64,000 nt of DNA, from assembly GCF_013522725.1 (NCBI RefSeq), contig NZ_JAAMRF010000005.1:124001-188000 (forward strand), read 5' to 3'. Made by a program: the position numbers and the translations under genes. Shown one piece after another: positions 26,358 through 34,126 of this stretch. This DNA comes from Stutzerimonas azotifigens. GTDB lineage: Bacteria; Pseudomonadota; Gammaproteobacteria; Pseudomonadales; Pseudomonadaceae. The number at the start of each line of letters is the position of its first letter. The stretch's first letter is position 1. The notes below the pieces were generated by a model. That model searched no databases. It was not told the origin of the DNA and saw nothing but the letters and a program-made list of their open reading frames with translations.

Positions 26358-27049
26358 GGGTCGGGTGCCTCGGTGGGAGCCGACGCATGGCCGGCAGGGC
26401 CCAGGCGATAACCGATCCCCCTGACGGTTTCGACGATGCCGTTACCCAGCTTGCGCCTGAGATGGTGGATATGGACATTCAGGGCGTTGCTTTCAACGTC
26501 ATCGCCCAGTCCGTACACGGCGTCCTTGAGCTGCTCGGCCGATAGCACGCGGCCGGGATTCTGCAGTAGCGCCTGGAGCAGCGCCTGTTCACGGCGCGAC
26601 AGGTCCACGGGTTCGCCTGCCATGAACGCCGCACAGGCGGCGGGATCGTAGCTCAGCGGGCCGTGTTCGATCATCTGTGTCGCCCGACCGGCAGCGCGGC
26701 GCAGCAGGGCATGCAGGCGGGCGGCGAGCTCACGCAGGTCGAAGGGTTTGACGAGGTAGTCGTCAGCGCCCGCCTGAAGCCCGGAGACCCGCTCGGTTAC
26801 CGCATCCCGGGCGGTCAGGATCAGCACAGGCAGCTCGAGGCCGCGGCGGCGCAGGCGCTGCAGAAAGCGCAGGCCGTCTTCGTCAGGCAGACCCAGATCG
26901 AGAATCATCAGGTCGAAGCTGGCTGTGCGCAGCAGCGAGTCGGCCTGCCCGGCCGTAGCGGCATGGGCCACGCTGAAGCCCTGGGCTTCGAGCCCGGCGA
27001 CGATGCCACTGGCGATCAGTGCGTTGTCTTCTGTCAGCAGTACGTGCAT
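26354..27049 (-). CDS. dsbR: OmpR-family response regulator (DsbR-like)
   Basis: A 231-residue regulator with a receiver domain (phosphorylated D51 in LDLGLPDEDG, conserved LTARD and K in YLVKPFD) and a C-terminal winged helix with the NVHIHHLRRKLG and GIGYRL blocks of the OmpR/QseB branch. I start at ATG 27049, where the receiver begins; the longer frame adds 30 residues without domain support. It is divergent from dsbD, and a two-half-site CTTAA-type box sits between them at 27178-27193. Confidence 0.87.
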   Translation of the reverse strand: MHVLLTEDNALIASGIVAGLEAQGFSVAHAATAGQADSLLRTASFDLMILDLGLPDEDGLRFLQRLRRRGLELPVLILTARDAVTERVSGLQAGADDYLVKPFDLRELAARLHALLRRAAGRATQMIEHGPLSYDPAACAAFMAGEPVDLSRREQALLQALLQNPGRVLSAEQLKDAVYGLGDDVESNALNVHIHHLRRKLGNGIVETVRGIGYRLGPAGHASAPTEAPDP

Positions 27050-27177
27050 GTGGGAATCGCTTGATAGGCAGCAGTCAGTATCGTCCGCCTGGATTAACGG
27101 CGCGTTAGCAGATGGTACGCCGAGTTGCTCGTGCCTCAACGCCGCTCAGCCTTACAGGTTGTGTCCGGGCAAGCCTC

Positions 27178-27193
27178 GTTAATCGCCTCTTAA
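27178..27193. promoter_or_regulatory. Candidate DsbR binding site
   Basis: GTTAA and CTTAA half-sites separated by six bases (TCGCCT), a direct repeat with 11-bp period as bound by QseB/PmrA-type OmpR regulators. It lies 49 bp before the dsbD start, in the divergent dsbR-dsbD control region. Confidence 0.5.
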
Positions 27194-27241
27194 TCCCGAG
27201 TCGGCAAGCTCGCCGTCGAATCGGGTAATCGGGTGTTGTGC

Positions 27242-28987
27242 ATGCGAGCGCTTTTTATCTTTCTGGCCTGCTGCCTATGGTCCGTGCAGCTGGCGAACGC
27301 TTCGCCGTTCACCTTCGGTCAGAAGCAGCAGGACTTTCTGCCCGTGGACGAAGCGTTCACGCTGCACGTCGAGCAGCCTGACGCTGGCGGAGTCGTGCTG
27401 CGCTGGGACATTGCGCCCGGCTATTACCTCTACCAGGAGCGCCTACGATTCGCAGGGCTGGCACCGGGGACCGAGCCCCAGTTGCCGCCTGGCGAGCCCT
27501 ACCATGACGAGTATTTTGGTGATTCGCGAATCTATCGCGACAGCCTGGAAGTGCAGCTCCCCGATGCGAATATCGCGTCGCTTGAACTCGGCTGGCAAGG
27601 CTGCGCCGATGCCGGCCTGTGCTATCCGCCGCAAACCCGCACGGTAGACCTGGGCGGCAGCAGCACGCCTCCGTCCACGCCGGTTCAGGCCGACGACCAG
27701 GCCTTGGCCAGCGGGCTACAGCAGCAGTCGCTGGGCTGGAGCCTGCTGATCTTCTTCGGACTCGGCCTGCTGCTTGCCTTTGCGCCCTGTTCGCTGCCGA
27801 TGCTGCCTATCCTGGCCGGCATCGTGGTGGGTAGCCAGGCCGGGCCTCGCCGCGGCATGGCCCTGGCTGGCGCCTATGTATTCAGCATGGCGCTGGTCTA
27901 CGCCGCCCTTGGGGTGGTGGCGGCGCTACTGGGTGCGAATCTGCAGGGATGGCTGATGCAGCCGTGGCTGATCGCAAGCTTCGCTGGCCTGTTCGTGCTC
28001 CTGTCGCTGCCCATGTTCGGCTTCTTCGAGCTGCAACTGCCGGCCGGCCTGCGTGATCGGCTGGAGCAGGCCGGCCGCCAGCGCCGGGGCGGCAGCCTCG
28101 CCGGGGCCAGCGCGTTGGGTGTGTTGTCCGGGCTGCTGGTGGGCCCTTGCATGACCGCACCGCTGGCCGCGGCGCTGCTGTACATCGCCCAAAGCGGCGA
28201 CGCCCTGAACGGTGGCCTGGTGTTGTTCGCGCTGGGCCTGGGGATCGGTACGCCGTTGGTGCTGCTGGTGACAGTGGGCAATCGCTTCCTGCCCAAGCCT
28301 GGGCCGTGGATGGATCGCGTCAAGGTGTCCTTCGGTTTCCTGTTTCTGGTCGCCGCCCTCTACGTGCTGCGTCCGCTGTTGTCCGACCCACTCTGGGTAG
28401 GGCTGTGGGGCGCGCTTCTGGTCGTGGGCGCCAGCGGGCTGTTGCACCTGTCGCGGGAACTGGTGCGGCATCAGGCGCTCAGCCGCGCGGTGGCGTCGCT
28501 GGCTGGTATATGGGGCGTAGCGTTGCTGCTCGGAGCGGCTGGCGGCGCACAGGACGTCTTGCGGCCGCTCGGTGTATTCACGGGCAGCGTTGCGTCCTCG
28601 CAAGGTGCAGAGCCTGCACACGGATTTGTCGGCTTCAGCGAGCCGGCCGACCTTGATCGTGAGCTGGCTGCCGCCAGGGCCGCGGGCCAGTGGGTGCTGG
28701 TGGACTACTACGCCGACTGGTGCGTGTCCTGCAAGGTCATGGAAAAGGAGGTGTTCGGCGACGCGCAGGTGCAGGCGGCGCTAACTGGCGTGCGGATTCT
28801 GCGGCCGGACGTGACGCAGACCGATCCCGCCAGTCGTGAGCTGCTGAACCGCTATCAGGTCATGGGGCCGCCGACGCTGCTCTTCATCGGCCCGGACGGG
28901 GAAGAGCGACGTACCCAGCGCATCACTGGCGAGGTCGATGCGAATCAATTTCTGAACAGATGGAACCAGACTATGGAGCGTGGCTGA
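27242..28987 (+). CDS. dsbD: Thiol:disulfide interchange protein DsbD
   Basis: A 581-residue inner-membrane electron carrier. A signal sequence (about 1-21, ending in ANA) precedes the periplasmic alpha domain with the C/C pair in GCADAGLCYPP. About eight membrane segments follow (beta domain, starting around residue 170, with the APCSLPMLP and GPCMTAP cysteine motifs). The C-terminal thioredoxin-like gamma domain has C494 and C497 in ADWCVSCK. It moves electrons from cytoplasmic thioredoxin to periplasmic thiol proteins. I start at ATG 27242; a GTG at 27233 is possible. First gene of a plus-strand operon with dsbE and dsbG. Confidence 0.92.
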   Translation: MRALFIFLACCLWSVQLANASPFTFGQKQQDFLPVDEAFTLHVEQPDAGGVVLRWDIAPGYYLYQERLRFAGLAPGTEPQLPPGEPYHDEYFGDSRIYRDSLEVQLPDANIASLELGWQGCADAGLCYPPQTRTVDLGGSSTPPSTPVQADDQALASGLQQQSLGWSLLIFFGLGLLLAFAPCSLPMLPILAGIVVGSQAGPRRGMALAGAYVFSMALVYAALGVVAALLGANLQGWLMQPWLIASFAGLFVLLSLPMFGFFELQLPAGLRDRLEQAGRQRRGGSLAGASALGVLSGLLVGPCMTAPLAAALLYIAQSGDALNGGLVLFALGLGIGTPLVLLVTVGNRFLPKPGPWMDRVKVSFGFLFLVAALYVLRPLLSDPLWVGLWGALLVVGASGLLHLSRELVRHQALSRAVASLAGIWGVALLLGAAGGAQDVLRPLGVFTGSVASSQGAEPAHGFVGFSEPADLDRELAAARAAGQWVLVDYYADWCVSCKVMEKEVFGDAQVQAALTGVRILRPDVTQTDPASRELLNRYQVMGPPTLLFIGPDGEERRTQRITGEVDANQFLNRWNQTMERG

Positions 28988-29802
28988 TGCTGACGATCAA
29001 CCTGGGGCCACTGGCACTTGCCGTCCCACATGTGCTGATGCTGGTGAGCCTGTTTATAGCGATGCTGACCGGCTGGTGGGTTGGGCGGCGCAGCGAGCGG
29101 AATCCGGAACAACAGCTCTTCAGGCTGCTGCTGGTGGCGCTACTGGTCGCGCGGCTGGCCTTCGTGCTGGTGTACGTCGAGCATTTCCGAGATGAGCCCT
29201 GGCGCGTGATCGACATACGTGACGGCGGTTTCATTGCCTGGCCGGGCTTGGTGGTGGCCGTTCTGTTGGGTTCCTTGCTGGCCTGGCGCGACAGCGGGCT
29301 GCGCCGACCGCTGGGCGCAGCGGTGCTGGTGGGTGTGCTCAGCTGGGGGTTCGGGACCTTTGCGTTGCACGCGTTCGAGCAGGGCACGCGACTGCCTGAG
29401 ATGGGCCTGCGGGACAACCAGGGTAAACCCGTCGCCTTGCAGGATTACGTTGGCAAGCCCCTAGTAGTCAACCTGTGGGCCACCTGGTGCCCTCCTTGCA
29501 GACGAGAAATGCCAGTCCTTGCGCAGGCGCAACAAGACAACACCGACGTGACCTTTCTGTTCGTCAACCAGGGCGAGGGCGAGCGATTGATTGCCGACTT
29601 CCTCGACGGCGAAGGGCTCGGCCTGGAAAACGTCCTGCTCGATACCGGCGGTCGTCTGGGCCAGCACGTAGGGTCTGCGTCGCTGCCCACCACGCTTTTT
29701 TATGACGCCGAGGGACGCCAGGTTGGCAGCCACCTCGGCGAGCTGTCCCGTGCCAGCCTGGCGCGCGCCCTTGAGCAACTAGAGGTTAAAACCCAGCCAT
29801 GA
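28987..29802 (+). CDS. dsbE: Membrane-anchored TlpA-like thiol-disulfide reductase (DsbE-like)
   Basis: A 271-residue protein. The N-terminal 130 residues form about four membrane segments resembling a shortened prolipoprotein diacylglyceryl transferase-like domain (RRSERNP, D-RDGG motifs). A periplasmic TlpA/ResA-type thioredoxin domain follows, with C168 and C171 in WATWCPPC and the cis-proline in SLPTT. It is expected to receive electrons from DsbD and reduce periplasmic disulfides. Its start overlaps the dsbD stop (TGATG). It is longer than ordinary DsbE/CcmG because of the membrane domain. Confidence 0.84.
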   Translation: MLTINLGPLALAVPHVLMLVSLFIAMLTGWWVGRRSERNPEQQLFRLLLVALLVARLAFVLVYVEHFRDEPWRVIDIRDGGFIAWPGLVVAVLLGSLLAWRDSGLRRPLGAAVLVGVLSWGFGTFALHAFEQGTRLPEMGLRDNQGKPVALQDYVGKPLVVNLWATWCPPCRREMPVLAQAQQDNTDVTFLFVNQGEGERLIADFLDGEGLGLENVLLDTGGRLGQHVGSASLPTTLFYDAEGRQVGSHLGELSRASLARALEQLEVKTQP

Positions 29803-30575
29803 AACCGGTACGTTCACTTTCGTTTTTTATCTCAACGCTCGCCTTACTGCCGACGCCCTGGGCGCTGGCCGAAGCGCTGCCTCCCGCGGTTCAGGCCATT
29901 GAAGCGCGCGGAGCCAAAGTGGTCGGCAGTTTCGACGCGCCGGGCGGATTAAAGGGCTACGCGGCGCGTTACAACGGACAAGGCATTGCGCTGTATCTGA
30001 CACCGGACGGTGATCATGTCGTGATCGGCAGTTTGCTGGACGCCGCTGGCGAAGACCTGACCAAGGCACCGCTGGAAAAGCTGGTGTATGAGCCGATGAG
30101 CAGCGAGATGTGGCAGCGGCTCGAAAGCAGCACCTGGATTGCTGACGGCGCGGCTGAGGCGCCACGGGTGATCTACATGTTTTCCGACCCGAACTGCCCG
30201 TTCTGCAACATGTTCTGGAAACAGGCACGGCCCTGGGTCGAAGCAGGCGACGTTCAGCTCCGTCACGTCATGGTCGGCATGTTGCGCCCGGACAGCGCAG
30301 GCAAATCCGCTGCGCTGTTGGCCGCGAAAGACCCTGAAGCGGCTCTCAATGAGCACGAGGCCGCGGGCAAGGCCAGCGCGCTCAAACCCATCGAGCGTAT
30401 CGCGCCCGAGTTGAATGAACAGCTTGAGGCGAACCTCATCCTGATGGGCGAAATGGGCGCCTCGGCGACCCCGGCTATCTATTACCTGGATGAGCAAGGG
30501 CGTCTGCAGCAGCATCAGGGCGCGCCTCGTCCCGAGGCGTTGAATGGCATCATGGGGCCGTTGTCAAAACGCTAG
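29799..30575 (+). CDS. dsbG: Thiol:disulfide isomerase DsbG
   Basis: A 258-residue periplasmic protein with a signal peptide (about 1-25, WALAEA). The N-terminal dimerisation domain (about 26-100) is followed by a thioredoxin fold with C133 and C136 in DPNCPFCN and a GASATPAIYY cis-proline loop. This fits DsbG/DsbC-type isomerases that protect or repair periplasmic cysteines, kept reduced by DsbD. It overlaps dsbE by 4 bp (ATGA). DsbC is the alternative; the locus arrangement favours DsbG. Confidence 0.88.
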   Translation: MKPVRSLSFFISTLALLPTPWALAEALPPAVQAIEARGAKVVGSFDAPGGLKGYAARYNGQGIALYLTPDGDHVVIGSLLDAAGEDLTKAPLEKLVYEPMSSEMWQRLESSTWIADGAAEAPRVIYMFSDPNCPFCNMFWKQARPWVEAGDVQLRHVMVGMLRPDSAGKSAALLAAKDPEAALNEHEAAGKASALKPIERIAPELNEQLEANLILMGEMGASATPAIYYLDEQGRLQQHQGAPRPEALNGIMGPLSKR

Positions 30576-30632
30576 CAACACCACACGGTCAGTCAGCACC
30601 GGCACCTATAACAAGAACGATCTGGAGGCTAC

Positions 30633-31280
30633 ATGAACGTCCCCCTCTGGCCCTTGGCCGGGCTCTTCCTTGCGATCTCCGTGTCCGCGCACGCCGCGGA
30701 TGCCGCTGCGGTGTACAGCAAAGGCGGGACCAACCCCGCCGCGATGGCGTGCGCTACCTGCCACGGCGCCGAGGGTGAAGGCATGGCTGCTGCAGGATTC
30801 CCCCGCCTGGCCGGCTTGTCGGCGAATTACATGCGCAAGCAACTGGCTGATTTCGCGTCCGGTGCGCGGGCGAATCCAATCATGCAGCCCATTGCCGCGG
30901 CCTTGAGCCATGAGGAAGCCGACGCCGTCTCGACGATGCTGGCTGACAAGCCGCAACCGCAGGTCGAGCGAATCGACCGCACCGCGTTGGTCGACGGGCC
31001 TGGCGAAAGCCTTGCGCTGCGCGGCGCCTGGGATCGCAACATCCCCGAGTGCGTCGCCTGCCACGGCCCCAGCGGAACGGGAGTAGGCGACGCCTTCCCA
31101 CCGCTGGCCGGGCAGTCGGCACAGTATCTGTCGTCTCAGTTGACCGCGTGGCGTCAGGGCACCCGCAAGAACGACCCCAACGACCTGATGGGCCAAATCG
31201 CACGTAGCTTGACCGAGGACGAGGTAACGGCGGTCTCGACGTACTTCGCAGGCCTGACTGACAAAGGAGCAGCCAAATGA
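30633..31280 (+). CDS. tsdB: Diheme cytochrome c4-family protein TsdB
   Basis: A 215-residue periplasmic cytochrome with a signal peptide (about 1-21, SAHA) and two c-type hemes: C40-C43-H44 (CATCHG) and C140-C143-H144 (CVACHG). The two similar halves are typical of the c4 family, with probable methionine sixth ligands in N-IMQPIAAAL and NDLMGQIA. It overlaps the thiosulfate dehydrogenase gene by 4 bp, as tsdB does in Pseudomonas-type tsdBA, and would accept electrons from TsdA and pass them to the respiratory chain. AGGAGG-like sequence (GGAGG) precedes the ATG. Confidence 0.87.
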   Translation: MNVPLWPLAGLFLAISVSAHAADAAAVYSKGGTNPAAMACATCHGAEGEGMAAAGFPRLAGLSANYMRKQLADFASGARANPIMQPIAAALSHEEADAVSTMLADKPQPQVERIDRTALVDGPGESLALRGAWDRNIPECVACHGPSGTGVGDAFPPLAGQSAQYLSSQLTAWRQGTRKNDPNDLMGQIARSLTEDEVTAVSTYFAGLTDKGAAK

Positions 31281-32194
31281 AGACCCATACAACCGCGCTG
31301 CTGTTGATGTCATTGGGCTTCCCGGTGCTCGCGGACGACATCGCGATGGAAGATCAGTCGCAGATCCTGACCGGAGCAGGTGATCCCGCCAGCAGCAAGT
31401 ACTTCCAACCGCCAAAGGAAAGCGAACTGCCTGACAACACCTACGGGCAGTTGGTACAGCAGGGGCGCGCCATATTCGTCGATACCAAGACGCATGCGCC
31501 CGACTATGTCGGCAACGGCCTGGCCTGTGCGAACTGCCACCTCGAACAAGGCCGGAAAGCCAACTCTGCACCGCTCTGGGCTGCCTACACCATGTATCCG
31601 GCGTACCGGAAGAAAAACGACAAGGTGAACAGCTATGCCGAGCGCCTTCAGGGCTGTTTCCAATTCAGTATGAACGGCAAGGCGCCCGAGGCTGACGGCC
31701 CCGTTATCGCCGCGCTTTCAGCCTATTCCTACTGGCTTGCAACCGGAGCACCCACAGGTCAAGAGCTGTCAGGTCGGGCCTATCCGGAAGTGCCACAACC
31801 CGAAGGCGGATACGACCTGGCGAAGGGAGAACAGGTCTACGACGCACAGTGCGCCGTCTGTCATGGGCCGAACGGGGAAGGGCAGAAGTCTGGTGACCTT
31901 TATGTATTCCCGCCACTCTGGGGCGCGGACTCGTTCAACTGGGGTGCAGGCATGCATCGAATCAACACGGCTGCGGCGTTCATCAAGGAAAACATGCCAC
32001 TGGGCAAAGGCGGCACCCTGCCAGATGAAGACGCCTGGAACGTGGCGGCCTTCATGAACAGTCACGAGCGACCGCAAGACCCACGCTTGATTGATGGCTC
32101 AGTCGAGAAAACCCGAGATAAGTACCACGCCAATGACGGCGTGAACCTTTACGGGGAAATCGTAAACGGCAAGATGCTAGGGAAGGGGATCTGA
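31277..32194 (+). CDS. tsdA: Thiosulfate dehydrogenase (tetrathionate-forming) TsdA
   Basis: A 305-residue periplasmic diheme enzyme that couples two thiosulfates to tetrathionate and can work in reverse. A signal peptide (about 1-20) is followed by heme 1 at C84-C87-H88 (CANCHLEQG), the active-site cysteine C127 in LQGCFQFSMNG, which ligates heme 1, and heme 2 at C192-C195-H196 (CAVCHG). The CHLEQGRKANSAPLWAA block is diagnostic for TsdA and separates it from SoxA. It ends the passenger operon, 49 bp before IS copy 2. Confidence 0.9.
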   Translation: MKTHTTALLLMSLGFPVLADDIAMEDQSQILTGAGDPASSKYFQPPKESELPDNTYGQLVQQGRAIFVDTKTHAPDYVGNGLACANCHLEQGRKANSAPLWAAYTMYPAYRKKNDKVNSYAERLQGCFQFSMNGKAPEADGPVIAALSAYSYWLATGAPTGQELSGRAYPEVPQPEGGYDLAKGEQVYDAQCAVCHGPNGEGQKSGDLYVFPPLWGADSFNWGAGMHRINTAAAFIKENMPLGKGGTLPDEDAWNVAAFMNSHERPQDPRLIDGSVEKTRDKYHANDGVNLYGEIVNGKMLGKGI

Positions 32195-32243
32195 GAAGCA
32201 GGCAGCCGCTAGTTTCCTCACATTGCGTTGACAGTCCGCTTGT

Positions 32244-33906
32244 GGCCCAGAGTGTGTAAAAACGTCCGTACAAACCTTTGCTATGATTTCTGAGAACTTC
32301 ATCGCAAGGGAAACCCATGAAACGGTTTATCCAGGGTGAACACCGAGGTCAAAGCACCTTACTTCCCGAAAGCCTCGACGACTACGTCAGCGATACCAAT
32401 CCGGTTCGGGTGGTTGACGTTTTCGTCGATGAACTCGATTTGGCCAATCTAGGTTTTGATGGCGTCATTCCAGCCGAAACCGGCAGACCTGCCTACCACC
32501 CGGCGATCCTGCTGAAGATCTACATCTACGGTTACCTAAACCGAATTCAATCGAGCCGACGTCTGGAGCGAGAAGCCCAGCGCAACGTCGAACTCATGTG
32601 GCTAACCGGGCGTTTGATGCCCGATTTCAAGACCATCGCCAACTTCCGAAAAGACAACAGCAAGGCCATTCGCGGCGTCTGCCGCCAGTTCGTTTTGCTC
32701 TGCCAGCAGTTGGGGTTGTTTGACGAAAACCTGGTTGCCATCGACGGCAGCAAATTCAAGGCAGTGAACAACCGTGACCGCAATTTCACCAGCGCCAAAC
32801 TGAAGCGGCGCATGGAAGAAATCGAGGCGAGCATCGGCCGTTATTTGGCTGCGCTCGATGCGGCTGATCGACAGATTCCTAGCGCCTCCGCGCCAGACAT
32901 TGCCAGCCTGGAAGATAAAATCGCCAAGCTCAAATCGCAGATGAAAGAGCTTCAAGGGATCGAAACTCAGCTCAACGATTCCCCTGACAAACAGGTTTCG
33001 CTGACCGACCCGGATGCCCGTTCGATGATGACGCGCGGCAGCGGTATCGTCGGCTACAACGTGCAGACGGCGGTCGATACGCAGCACCATTTGATTGTTG
33101 CTCATGAGGTCACCAACAGAGGTTCTGACCGCGACCAACTCAGCTCGATGGCCAAGCAAGCTAGGGAAGCCATTGGCGCAGAAACATTGTCGGTAGTCGC
33201 CGACCGAGGCTACTTCAAGGGTGAAGAAATCCTCGCCTGTCACGATGCAAACATCACCGCTTATGTGCCAAAGCCGATGACTTCAAGCGCCAAGGCTGAT
33301 GGCCGGTTCAACAAAGATGCCTTCGTTTATGACGCGACGAAAAACAAATATACATGCCCGGCTGGCGAGGCACTGATTTGGCGATTCTCCAGCGTTGAGA
33401 AAGGCATGAATATGCACTGTTACTGGAGTTCAAAGTGCCAGAGTTGCGCGCTGAAAACCCAGTGCACGCCAAGCACAAATCGTCGAGTAAGGCGCTGGGA
33501 ACATGAAGCGGTGCTGGAGGAAATGCAACGCCGGCTGAACCAAGCACCGGAGATGATGCGGGTTCGAAAACGGACTGTTGAGCATCCCTTCGGGACGCTC
33601 AAACAATGGATGGGAGCAACGCACTTCCTGACTCGAAAACTGAATGGGGTGAGCGCAGAAATGAGCTTGAATGTGCTCGCCTACAACTTGAAGCGGGTGA
33701 TGAAAATCATCGGCACCGAAGGCTTGTTGAAGGCGATGGCGGCGTAAAAGCCCAGCTTTTACTGCCCCAAGAGGTGCCAAAGCGCTTCATACGCGCTCTG
33801 AAGCGTTACCGGCGCTGATCGTGGTAAATAATCGGGAAATCGCCACGCCCAGGAGCAATGGGCTGAAGCACGCAAGATAAGAAAGTGTTTTTACACACTC
33901 TGGGCC
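32244..33906 (+). mobile_element. IS1182-family insertion sequence, copy 2
   Basis: Same length, orientation and terminal repeats as copy 1, offset by exactly 14328 bp. No difference was seen between the two transposase products, so the duplication is recent. Its left flank is TCCGCTTGT and its right flank is GGTTGCTG; these do not match each other but each complements a flank of copy 1. Confidence 0.92.
32317..33747 (+). CDS. IS1182-family transposase (copy 2)
   Basis: A 476-residue DDE transposase identical in sequence to the one at 17989-19419, intact from start to stop. Identity makes the two elements good substrates for homologous recombination, which would excise the sulfur genes as a circle with one IS copy. 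Confidence 0.95.
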   Translation: MKRFIQGEHRGQSTLLPESLDDYVSDTNPVRVVDVFVDELDLANLGFDGVIPAETGRPAYHPAILLKIYIYGYLNRIQSSRRLEREAQRNVELMWLTGRLMPDFKTIANFRKDNSKAIRGVCRQFVLLCQQLGLFDENLVAIDGSKFKAVNNRDRNFTSAKLKRRMEEIEASIGRYLAALDAADRQIPSASAPDIASLEDKIAKLKSQMKELQGIETQLNDSPDKQVSLTDPDARSMMTRGSGIVGYNVQTAVDTQHHLIVAHEVTNRGSDRDQLSSMAKQAREAIGAETLSVVADRGYFKGEEILACHDANITAYVPKPMTSSAKADGRFNKDAFVYDATKNKYTCPAGEALIWRFSSVEKGMNMHCYWSSKCQSCALKTQCTPSTNRRVRRWEHEAVLEEMQRRLNQAPEMMRVRKRTVEHPFGTLKQWMGATHFLTRKLNGVSAEMSLNVLAYNLKRVMKIIGTEGLLKAMAA

Positions 33907-34126
33907 GGTTGCTGCCTGCCACAATGGCAGTTTCGGATTGTTCTTCGCCAATCAGCCAGGTTTCTTCCAAGGCCAAGTGAGCTAACAGCTGCCTGCCAAC
34001 ATACTCACTTACCGTAATACCTTGGTTCGCGATAAAGCGCGCCAGGTCGGCGTAGCAGGGCCCGTCTGCACGACGTTCTGCCTTGCGGACGAAGAGCTTC
34101 TCGCCGCAAGGCGAGAAGCGGTGCGG
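33907..34126 (-). pseudogene. ICE gene fragment truncated by IS copy 2
   Basis: On the minus strand the frame directly after the stop of the 265-residue gene stays open for 73 codons up to the IS border. The peptide looks coding (CGEKLFVRKAERRADGPCYA, then ARFIANQGITVSEYVGRQLL). No ATG starts it in this frame, and its 3' part is missing. If the bases before IS copy 1 (17915 downward) are joined across the IS, the frame continues. This may be the remnant of an ICE core gene cut by the insertion. I do not recognise the family. Confidence 0.45.
34098..34121. other. Perfect hairpin after the 265-residue gene
   Basis: Ten-base arms GCTTCTCGCC and GGCGAGAAGC around a four-base loop (GCAA), just after the stop of the minus-strand gene at 34127. 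It has no T-run, so it is not a clear rho-independent terminator. It could be an attenuator or RNA-stability element. Confidence 0.55.

Larger units (their letters stand above)
17916..33906. mobile_element. IS1182-bracketed sulfur-metabolism unit (composite-transposon-like)
   Basis: Two identical 1663-bp IS1182-family copies in the same orientation enclose 12.7 kb of sulfur and thiol-redox genes. The outer flanks (AACC before copy 1, GGTT after copy 2) are complementary. The inner flanks are also near-complementary to each other over about 14 bases, while the two flanks of each single copy do not match. This pattern fits integration of a circular DNA carrying one IS copy by recombination or cointegration at a resident copy. 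Confidence 0.7.

Noticed and set aside
31277-32194. SoxA (Sox pathway) as the identity of the last passenger gene
   Set aside because: No other sox genes are present, and the CHLEQGRK block, the LQGCF cysteine and the coupled c4-type cytochrome fit TsdBA.
17916-33906. Ordinary composite transposon with direct repeats at its outer ends
   Set aside because: The outer flanks are complementary to each other and the inner flanks also reconstruct a palindrome, which fits circle integration better. It cannot be fully excluded without related genomes.
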